Positions 54,470 to 64,000 of a stretch of 64,000 bases of DNA are shown piece after piece. The notes under the pieces were generated by a model that saw nothing but the letters and a program-made list of their open reading frames with translations, did no database searches and was not told the DNA's origin. The stretch comes from Anniella stebbinsi (taxonomy: Eukaryota > Chordata > Lepidosauria > Squamata > Anniellidae): NCBI GenBank assembly GCA_029215795.1, contig JARDYH010000007.1, positions 97,417,263 through 97,481,262 on the forward strand, in the 5' to 3' direction. Each line of letters opens with the position of its first letter. Position 1 is the first letter of the stretch. The position numbers were made by a program, and so were the translations under genes.

Positions 54470-55925
54470 TAAAAACAAATTAAATTAGTTTCTCCCCTGC
54501 ACTCTCTCTCACCCTCAACACATGGCCAGGGCTGCCCATGATTTTCCTTGTCTGCCACAGAAAACAAAAACTACAACTCCCCTCATGCCTTTTGCTGTGG
54601 AGCAAAAAAAGATTCAAGCCTAAAAATATGTTCTCAAAATAGACCAGGCATTGCCCAGACATCTGAATAACATATAGTAGGGAAGCAGATCTCAGTGGAC
54701 ATGAAGAACTTTTGTATGCATGTGCTCTGAAGTTAATATTATGAAAAAAGGAAAGCAGCCAGAACACTGAATACTTTATTGGCATAATTTGCTATATAAT
54801 ATCTACTTTTAACAGGTTTTGGCAGAGAGCCAGGATGGTGAAAGCCACTGGTAACTTGGTCCTTTTGTCTGACATAAAAATACTTAAAATCCAAAATTTG
54901 ATGTTTTTAGATTTTTCTGGTATATTGCACAGCCAGACCTATCAGCATGCCAGATTTCAAGTTTCTACTCAGCGTTGTCTGTGGGGTAATCATCGTAAAG
55001 TAGTAGGCCGGTGCTAGGCCTGAGTTAACCTTTAAACAAATTAAATGCATTTCTTTTTTTTCTCTCTCACCCTCATGACAACCCTTCAAGGTAGGCCAGT
55101 CCTAGGCTTGTGAGGTAACTTTAAAACAAATTAAATTAGTTTATTCCCCCTCCCCCCTGCTCTCTCTCACCTTCAATGCATGGGCAGGGCTGCCTTGAAG
55201 CTGTCACCATAATTTTCTTTGTCCCCACAGAAAACAAAACCTACAATTCCTGGCATGCCTTTTGCTGTGGTGCCCAACTTGCCCAATGGCAGTCCTGCTG
55301 CTGAAGCTCATGGGAAATGAAGTCTGGCTGAGCCAGTCCACACAACACTGTGCAATCGGTGCACATAGTTAGGCCGTGAGAGAGCTGGCTGGCTGATTCA
55401 CAGTTCGCTTGGTTGGCATTGGCAATGGGCCTGCTCCCGAAGGGGCCTAGCAACTGAGGCAGCTGGCCCTAGGCACTCTCCCTTCAGGCCCAGGAGGGTG
55501 AGCCACTACCAGATAATGGCTGCCAAAGCCTGATAAGTCTTCCCTCCTGCCCAAGGCATGCTGGGAGTTGTAGGCATAAGCCTACATCCCTGAATAACAT
55601 GTTAATCTTTGAACACCATCTGAGATGTGGTGGAAGACAACTGGAGAGCAGGCCATCTTGGTTGTGGCACCCTGTTTGTGGATTTCTGAATAAAGGTTAT
55701 GATTTTTATGTAAAAGCTTGACTATACCATTGAGACAGAAGAGGGAATGGAGGATTGACTGATATAGCTGAGGCTAGAATGGAATGGTGGGCAGGGTTAG
55801 TGGCAGTTGGAGAAAGACAGGTAGGAGAACAAAGATAGCGAGAGGTCAGGGTTTGCTCACCCATACTTTATTTTAAATCATGCCAGTACTACACCTCCCA
55901 GCACACCTGTGGCAGCCTGCAGGTG
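54470..55925 (-). repeat. Composite interspersed repeat with ZNF143-like motifs, minus copy
   Basis: The reverse complement of the host segments of 24098-27480, with the unit around 25840-25979 present twice (54475-54600 and 55130-55265). ZNF143-like motifs occur at 54570-54589 (+), 55240-55259 (+), 55555-55574 (-) and 55888-55907 (+). In orientation and order these mirror the plus copy. It lacks the hAT element found at 24801. Confidence 0.6.
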
Positions 55926-56259
55926 CCCATATCCTCTGAGACATCCTCTTGTTGCTGATGTTGCTCCTCGATAGAGCGTTGAGGAGTAGCATTGCCAAGG
56001 AGGGGAGGTAAGCGGCTATCAGTGGATGCACCCAGCTCTGGCCAATCCTGATGGGACTGCCTTGGCCTGTGCCTCTCACCCACCAAGTGCTCCATCAGGA
56101 GCCTGTACTGAAGGGCCGGGGCTGGGCCGGGCACTTCCCCCTTTGTCAGTTCTGTTTCTAGGCATGCGCAGAGTGCCTCCCCTTTCTCCCTCCCTCTTAA
56201 GGGCAAAGGCTACACACTTGCTTCCCCCAGATTCTGAGAAAACAGTGATATCAGGACAC
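55926..56259. other. No gene recognised
   Basis: Spacer between the composite repeat and a CR1-clade fragment. No feature was recognised. Confidence 0.3.
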
Positions 56260-56566
56260 ACCCCAAGATCTTTTTCTTGGTCAATCACTTCTAGCTCAAA
56301 TCCTTTGCAGGTTAAACTTGAAGTTGTTGGTTTTTTGTCCCAACGTGCATCACTTTACACTTGCATACATTGAACCACATTTGCCATTTGGATGCCCATT
56401 TTCCCAGTTCGGAGAGATCCTTTTGGAACACCTCACAATCTTGTGTTGTTTTTACCTCCTTAAATAATTTGGTGTCATCTTCAACATCTTCAAGGCTCCA
56501 TTTATACAGCTGTTGCAAAACTGGAGATTCCACTAACAATACTGTCCTCTCCATCCTGCTTCCCAC
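56255..56566 (-). pseudogene. CR1-clade RT fragment
   Basis: The minus strand reads DDTKLFKEVKTTQDCEVFQK, then DLSELGKWASKWQMWFNVCK and CKVMHVGTKNQQLQV, then in the next frame LEVIDQEKDLGVC. The order ADDTKL, W.MxFN..KCKVMHxG and EKDLGV is the post-catalytic region of CR1-type RT. The family is not the abundant one in this window. Confidence 0.7.
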
Positions 56567-56578
56567 CTACCTATTACT

Positions 56579-56630
56579 CATATATGTGTGTGTGTATATA
56601 TATACACACACATACACACATGCACACTTT
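56579..56630. repeat. (TG)n-(TA)n-(CA)n microsatellite, self-complementary
   Basis: TGTGTGTGTATATATATACA followed by CACACATACACACATG. The run is palindromic and could form a hairpin or cruciform. Confidence 0.85.
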
Positions 56631-57074
56631 CTAAGTGCAGCTGCTTCATGGTGAATTATTATTTAAGTGAGTGGCATCACACCAACGTGTTAATTAAAAC
56701 CTGCTGTCCGAAATCTCTTGGTACAATTTGCAGTGTAATCTGTAGCCTCTAGTGCATCATTGTATCTCTATTAAAAGGAATTCTATGTAATGATGCTGGG
56801 ATGTAATTAGTTTCTTTGCCAATGTTATAAAACATAGTGATAAATGAGCTAACAGGCCTGTGGATCATTATTTTTCTAGAGATGAGTTTATTAGCTGATT
56901 ATGAATCATTAACAAAGTCTACATGGGATTTTCTTACGTAATTCAGTACATTAAAAAAATTCAGTACCCCACATTCATTTCATTCAACTTGCAACGTTGT
57001 ATTCAAATGTCGATTTCTATGACCTGTCTTTTGCGTATCTCACTTGTAGTACTGAAGTGCAATTATATCAAAAC

Positions 57075-57260
57075 AGGAACATAGAAAGCTGCCTTACACA
57101 AAGTCAGACCATTGGTCCCTCTAGACCAAGACTGTCAATACTTATGGGCAGCAAGGGCTCTCCACACTTTCAGGCAAGAGTTTCTCAAGCCCTATCTGGA
57201 GATGCCAGGGATCAAACCTGGGACTTCTGAATGCAAAGGGGCGTTGCTACTGAGCGATGG
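57075..57260 (-). repeat. tRNA-derived SINE, minus strand
   Basis: The reverse strand has an A-box-like TCGCTCAGTAG (near 57250), a B-box GGTTTGATCCC (57208-57218) and the SINE body ending GGACCAATGGTCTGACTTTG. It is the clearest of the three copies in the window. Confidence 0.75.
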
Positions 57261-57393
57261 CATCTCCATACAGCTTCAGCACAACTATTCATGGCTGGAT
57301 GTATTTGTACATTGTGTTTGTTAGCCATTTGACAAGGCTCAAAATTGCCAAAATTAAAAGGTCCCCTAAGGAATGAATCAGAAGCACTGTGGG

Positions 57394-57713
57394 TAGGCTG
57401 ACCATATGAAAAGGAGGACAGGGCTCATGTCACTTTAACAGTTGTAGAGAAAAGGGAATTTCAGCCGGTGTCATTTGTATGCAATTAGTTCCTGGTGAAA
57501 TTCCCTCTTCATCACAACAGTTAAAGTTGCAGGGGCCCTGCCTTCTTTTGTAAATGGTCACTCTAGTATAGTGCCTGCAACTTTAACTGTTGTGATGTAG
57601 AGGGAATTTTACCAGGGACTAATTGCATACAAATGACACCGGCTGAAATTCCCTTTTCTCTACAACTGTTAAAGTGACATGAGCCCTGTCTGCCTTTTCA
57701 TAGGGTCAGCCTA
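57394..57713. mobile_element. Palindromic foldback hAT-type MITE, copy B
   Basis: Ends TAGGCTGACCATATG and CATAGGGTCAGCCTA, flanked by ACTGTGGG (57386-57393) and ACTGTGGA (57714-57721): 7 of 8 identical. The arms are complementary along almost the full 320 bp. Noncoding. Confidence 0.88.
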
Positions 57714-57794
57714 ACTGTGGATGACAATACAGGGCCTCAAAACTAATTTAATGCTGTGGACGTGCTTGTCCACCAGATCAGAATGCTCAGGATG

Positions 57795-59118
57795 ACCTTG
57801 AGATGGAAAACGAAATCAGGCAGATCTCCAAACGAGGAAGTGTTGTAATAATGGGAGACTTCAATTACCCCCACAGTGAATGGATAAATGTATATTCCAC
57901 TCATGACAAAGAGATCAAATTTCTCAATGCTCCAAACAAAACAAACAAGGACACATATAGGAAGTGGAAGGAAGGCCAGGCTACAAAAGAAGAGTACAAA
58001 CAAGTAGCACAGAAGTGCCGGAATGGTATCAGGAAGGCTAAAGCTGAGAAGGAGCTGAGGCTAGCGAGGGATGGTAAAAGCAATAAAAAGGCTTTCTTCA
58101 GAGACGTGAATAGTAAAAGGCAGAGGAAAGAAGTGGTGGTTCAACTGCTTAATGAGGATGGCAAATTGGTAACAGATGACAAAGAAAAGGCCGAAGTGCT
58201 CAATTCTTACTTTGGCTCAGTCTTCTCCAAAAAGCATGTGACCCCACTGGCAAAAGTGAAGTACGAGCTGAAGGGGCAGGATTGCTGTTTGAGATTGATA
58301 AAGCAATTGTCAAGGAACACCTAATTTCTTTCAACGAATTGAAATCTCCAGGGCCCGATGAACTGCATCCTAGAGTAAAACGGAGCTGGCGGAAGAACTC
58401 TCAGAACCACTGTCTATTATCTTTGTGAAATCATGGAAGATGGGTGAAGGAAAAAGAAAGCAATTGCACAGTTACAAGATGGGGGATACTCAGCAATACT
58501 ACAAGTGAGGAGGATCTTGGAATTGTTGTAGATCACAAGCTGAATATGAGTCAACAGTGTGATGTGGCTGAAAAAAAATCAAATGCTATTTTGGGCTGCA
58601 GTTATAGAAGTATAGCTTCCAAATCACACAACGTACTGGTTCCTCTCCATTTGGCACTGGTTAAGGCTCATCATGAGTACTGCATCCAGTTCTGGGCACC
58701 ACACTTCAAGAAGGATGCAGACAAACTGGAGGGAGTTCAGAGGAGGGCATGGGTATGGAAACAAAGACCCATGAGGATAGACTGAAAGAACTGGGCATGT
58801 TTAGCCTGGAGAAGAGAAGACTGAGGGGAGACATGATAGCATGAGGGCCAGGATCTCTTCTCAGTCACCCCAGAGTGCAGGACATGGAATAATGGGCTCA
58901 AGCTACAGGAAACCAGATTCATGCTGGACATCAGGACATCATGACAATGGAACCAATTACCTAAGGAGGTAGTGGACTCTCCTACACTAGAGGCATTCAA
59001 GAGGCAGCTAGATAGCCATCTGTCAGCTATGCTTTAAAGTGGATTCCTGCATTGAGCAGGGGGTTGGATTCGATGGCCGTATAGGTCCCTTCCAACTCTA
59101 ATATTCTATGATCCTATG
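57795..59118 (+). mobile_element. CR1 LINE with internal deletions
   Basis: Endonuclease piece QISKRGSVVIMGDFNYPHSE, then a jump to the connector DTYRKWKEGQATKEEYKQVA and KKAFFRDVNSKRQRKEVVVQ (57803-58324 is one open frame of 173 codons). After the SPGPDELHPRV region, a second deletion removes most of the RT palm (near 58448). The C-terminus ([40 protein letters not shown]) follows, with a tail ending ATTCTATGATCCTATGG. Nonfunctional. Confidence 0.85.
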
Positions 59119-59121
59119 GTT

Positions 59122-59535
59122 CTCTAAATGACTGTGCCCTAGAACAGTTGGTCATCGAACAGATCAGATGGGAGGTGACCCTGGGCTTAATCCTAAGTGG
59201 CATCGCCCAGGGCCTAGTACAAGATGTAAATGTTGTTGAACCAATTGGTAACAGTGATCACAGTGTTATCAGATTCAATATATATTTAAGTGGGGAAACT
59301 GCCCAGGAAGTTCAACACAATCACATTTGATTTCAAAAGAGGAAACTTCTCTAAAATGAGGGAAGTGGTGAAAAGGAAGTTGAAAGGGGGAGTCAAGAGA
59401 GTGAAATCCCTTCAAAATGCATTTAAGTTAATCAAAACCACAATAATAGAGGCTCAGCTAAAATGTATATCACAGATTAGGAAAGTTAGCATCAAGTCCA
59501 TGATTAACAAGCAGTGACAAGGAAGCTATTATAGA
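59122..59535 (+). pseudogene. CR1-clade endonuclease C-terminus fragment, second family
   Basis: Forward frames read LGLILSGIAQGLVQDVNVVE, then PIGNSDHSVIRFNI, and after a frameshift FNTITFDFKRGNFSKMREVV. The GNSDHSVI block is the conserved C-terminal endonuclease motif (catalytic Asp-His). It is followed by the connector, as in CR1-type ORF2. Not the same family as the CR1 just upstream. Confidence 0.65.
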
Positions 59536-60057
59536 AAAGAGGACTTCCATCAGAAAATGGAAGTCCTATGGAGCATGCATCTCTCTAGAAGTCCTGGGAT
59601 GTTAGAGGGTAGCTCCTCTATTACCTGTGAGCACTTTGGGGCTCCCTCTGTTTCCTGGGCGGCTTGTGGTATCATTCCTATATATTCTTATGGCCATTCA
59701 GAAATTCAGGCCTATAGTAAGGTGAGGGTGCTGAGTGTGTGTGTGTGTGGGGGGGGGGTATGTAAACATGAAAATAATCTTGGCAGTTTTTGGCAAATCC
59801 CCCTCCACATATCTGGGTCTTTTGAAACTGGTGCTTATAGAGCATGAGATAAAACTGCAGTTATTCTCTGTTTATTGCATTGTTTTTTCTTTGTATTTGG
59901 AGATGATCCCTAGAAACCGCTGTGTTAGGGGTCATAGGAGGTTGTTTCCTAAAACCACTCTGTTAGTAAGTATTTTGATCCTGAGTTGTTTGCTATGAAA
60001 AATAACTGCTTTTCCCCTTCACGTATTTTGATTTGAAGGCGATCTCTAAAGTCCTCC
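59536..60057. other. No gene recognised
   Basis: Contains a short (GT)n-(G)n tract at 59735-59758. No coding or repeat family was recognised. Confidence 0.35.
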
Positions 60058-60065
60058 AATGATTT

Positions 60066-60385
60066 TAGGCTGACCAGATAAAATCCAGGTCAGAGCTCAT
60101 GTAACTTTAATGGTTGTAGAGAAAAGGGAATTTCAGCCAGTGTCATTTGTATGCAGTTAGTTCCTGGTGATATTCTCTCTTCATCATAACAGTAAAAGGT
60201 GCATGCACTATGTTAGAGTGACCATATACAAAAGAAAGCAGGGCCCCTGCAACTTTAACTGTTGTGATGAAGAGGGAATATCACCAGGAACTAATTGCAT
60301 ACAAATGACACTGGCTGAAATTCCCTTTTCTCTATAACAGTTAAAGTTACATGAGCCCTGACCTGGATTTTATCTGGTCACCCTA
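60066..60385. mobile_element. Palindromic foldback hAT-type MITE, copy C
   Basis: Ends TAGGCTGACCAGATAAAATC and GATTTTATCTGGTCACCCTA, with perfect 8-bp flanks AATGATTT (60058-60065 and 60386-60393). Closely related to copy A at 13717-14034. Confidence 0.92.
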
Positions 60386-60393
60386 AATGATTT

Positions 60394-60942
60394 CCTATGG
60401 CCATTTGGAATGCACCCATGCAAGGTGACTTGAGATGTCCAATCCAAGGTGTTGCATAGCATGGTCTGGCTCTGCCACTGCCCTGCACAGCTCTCTGCTG
60501 GCCTTCTTCATCATGGGCTGTAGGCCCAGGGAGCCCACTGTAGAGGTGAGTGTCAGGGCCAGCGTGGCTCCTTCCTTCCTTGGTGCCATGCCATGGCCAT
60601 GTGGTGGGATTGGAACACCAGGCATGGGAGGGTCAAGGAATCCTGCCAGCCAGTTTGTCTATGTTCTCCCTTCCTTGGGAAGATCGCTGGCTTATACTTT
60701 TGTTTATTTATTTTAAATAGTGTATATTGCCTTTCCTTGGCTCAAGGTAGTTTAGATAAAACCAAAATAAAGAACATTTAAAACTGTACTCTTTTCTCAG
60801 TATAAGGCCATGATTTCTCCATTTTCAGCCCGCATGCTTCGTTCTTTGTGTGCCATGTCTTCTTAGATTGTAGGCCTGCAGGCAGGAACTGTCTTATTTT
60901 ACTGATTGATTGTTCTGGGAGTGGCATAAAAGTACTTATAAT
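60394..60942. other. No gene recognised
   Basis: Spacer between copy C and the next hAT element. A short AT-rich tail-like segment (60700-60785) may be a LINE remnant. Confidence 0.3.
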
Positions 60943-61872
60943 TAGGGATGTGCACTGACCCCCTGGATCGGATCGCAGATCAGGATCAGACCTGGTGGAC
61001 CGGATTGGATTGGTGGTTGGGTGGATTGGATCCGATCCGATTCTGATCTGAAAATCGGATGTCCAATTTTTGGATTGGATGCCATTTTGAATGCATTTCC
61101 CCTAGCCTAGTATTGTGTTACAAAAACGCCTATAACTTTTTCATTTTTAAAGTTCCACACATGAAACTTTGCCACATTGTAGGTGGTACATTGGGACCTA
61201 TGTATGCAAAATTTCAGAAACATAGGTGCTTGCTTTATGTGGCAATTAATTTTAGAAAAATGGGTAGTAGTGGGGTAAATTCAGTTATGCCAACTTTTTT
61301 ATTTTTAAAGATACAAACAGGAAACATGGGCACATTACAGGTACCACTTTGCTTGATACGTGTGTGAAATGTCAGAAAGCTAGGTCCAGGCATATAGTGG
61401 CAAGATGTTTTTGAAACAATGAGGAAAGAAATGCCTATAACTTTTTATTTTAAAAAGTTACAAAAGTTTTTCCACAGAGGTTTGGGCTGTCAATTGCACC
61501 CCCCTCCTCCGCCTCCCCCTCCCTCTTTTATCTGTCAAAACTCTGTGTCGTTGTAACTTTTAATCTAAAAAATTCATAGCCATCAAATGCCTGGACCTAT
61601 CTTTCTGCAATTTCTGACAGATAACTACCCCTAACCCATCTACAAAGTGAGCAACTTTCAGACTTCTAACTTTTAAAATAAAGAAGTTATAGGCGTTCCC
61701 ATCCTCATTTTTCAAAAATACTTTGCCACTACATGCTTGAAGCTATGCTTCTGAAATTTATCACACATGTGAACCAAAGTGGTATGTCTAATGTGGAGAA
61801 ATTTCAGAAGCATAGCTTCAAGCATGTAGTGGCAAGGTATTTTTGAAAAATGAGGAAGGGAACGCCTATAAT
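60943..61872. mobile_element. Diverged nonautonomous hAT foldback element, right end missing
   Basis: It starts TAGGGATGTGCACTGACC. The subterminal 61 kb region is built of repeated GGATCGGAT/GGATTGGAT units. The interior arms AACGCCTATAACTTTTT (61125) and the inverted TAAAGAAGTTATAGGCGTTC (61679) pair around a centre near 61400. A further arm, AGCATAGCTTCAAGCATGTAG, pairs with CTACATGCTTGAAGCTATGCT. It is cut at 61872 by a CR1. A different subfamily from 24801. Confidence 0.75.
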
Positions 61873-62425
61873 TTAAAACTGTGGAGAGGTAACAAGTGGG
61901 ATACTCCAGGGCTCAGTCCTGGGCCCAGTGCTCTTCAACATTCACTTCAAAAAAGATGCAGACAAACTGGAAGGGGTTCAGAGGAGGGCAATGAGGATAA
62001 TCAGGGGTCTGGAAACAAAGCCCTAAATGGAGTAACTGAAAGTACAGGGCATGTTTAGCCTTGAGAAGAGAAGACTGAAGGGAGACATAATAGCACTCTT
62101 CAAATACTTGAAAGGTTGTCACATAGAGGAGGGCCAGGATCTCTTCTTGATCATCATAGAGTGCAGGATGCTGAATAATGGGCTCAAGTTACAGGAAGCC
62201 ATATTCCGGCTGGATATCAGAGCAGTACGACAATGGAACCAATGGAACCAATGACCTAGGGAGGTCGTGAGCTCTCCCACACTAGAGGCATTCAAGAGGC
62301 AGCTGGACAACCACCTGTCAATTATGCTTTAAGGTGGATTCCTTCATTGAGCAGGGGGTTGGACTCAATGGCCTTATAGACAACTCCAACTGTACTGTCC
62401 TATGATTCTATGATTCTCCGCCCCC
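61873..62425 (+). mobile_element. CR1 LINE 3' end with internal deletion
   Basis: It begins with GQ-type RT sequence (CAGGGCTCAGTCCTGGGCCC), then jumps at about 61941 to the C-terminal [20 protein letters not shown] region. It continues with [20 protein letters not shown] and NNGLKLQEAIFRLDI. The tail ends CCTATGATTCTATGATTCT. Confidence 0.85.
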
Positions 62426-63836
<1,411 letters not shown>

Positions 63837-63837
63837 A

Positions 63838-63972
63838 TGGTTTAAAATTTTGTATATCGGGTGGTTTTTGTTTTTTAAATGTTCAATGTTTTTAATTTTT
63901 GTAAACCGCCCCGAGAGCTTCGGCTATGGGGCGGTATATAAATGGAATAAATAAATAAATAAATAAATATGG
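63838..63972 (+). mobile_element. L2-like LINE 3' tail inserted at the zinc-finger relic
   Basis: TTTAAAATTTTGTATATCGG, CGCCCCGAGAGCTTCGGCTA and (AAATAA)n tail match 53580-53690. The junction follows directly on finger-6 coding sequence, so the insertion removed or displaced the rest of the array. Confidence 0.85.
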
Positions 63973-64000
63973 TATACTCATTCAGAACTGTCAGTCTGGA

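Overview
This window looks like intergenic DNA from a sauropsid genome, most likely a squamate (lizard). It contains no complete host gene. The only recognisable host-type coding sequence is a broken C2H2 zinc-finger array at the right edge (63372-63836). By my annotated intervals, about two thirds of the 64 kb is transposon-derived, much of it nested. The lizard-like assignment is inference. It rests on abundant CR1 and L2 LINEs, a tyrosine-recombinase (Ngaro-like) retrotransposon, a Penelope-like fragment, an L1 tail, hAT and MITE families, and tRNA-derived SINEs.

Layout. 1-6.3 kb: a decayed Myb/SANT-like (trihelix) gene, then a decayed BED-finger hAT transposase with its 5' terminus at 5463, which cuts into a Penelope-like reverse transcriptase. 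6.3-14.4 kb: a CR1 copy, LINE tails, a SINE, two copies of a CpG-rich MITE (one split by an L1 tail), and palindromic hAT MITEs. 14.9-19.2 kb: a nearly full-length CR1 with an esterase-domain ORF1 and a decayed ORF2. 22.1-24.1 kb: an L2 and a CR1 joined 5' end to 5' end. 24.1-27.5 kb: a composite repeat that carries ZNF143-like motifs and hosts two hAT-type foldback insertions. A second, inverted copy lies at 54.5-55.9 kb. 27.7-33.1 kb: a decayed Ngaro-like element (gag-like, RT, RNase H, tyrosine recombinase, SGNH hydrolase) with a GC-rich, TATA-containing candidate promoter region upstream.

33.4-48 kb: CR1 and L2 tails, three more copies of the CpG-rich MITE, a 330-bp palindrome, and the longest low-repeat stretch (44.5-48.1 kb). 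48.2-53.7 kb: a long L2 split by a second, opposite-strand L2 that retains a 375-codon open frame. 53.8-62.4 kb: hAT fragments, the inverted composite repeat, palindromic MITEs and CR1 pieces. 62.4-64 kb: low-repeat DNA, the zinc-finger relic and an L2 tail inserted at its 3' end.

The most informative observations are structural. Insertion sites can be read against unoccupied paralogous copies within the same window. This gives direct target-site duplications: 8 bp for two palindromic MITE families (hence hAT) and 3 bp for the CpG-rich MITE. Two unrelated retrotransposons here, CR1 and the Ngaro-like element, each carry an SGNH-type hydrolase domain. All family names come from recognising motifs by eye; no database search was run.
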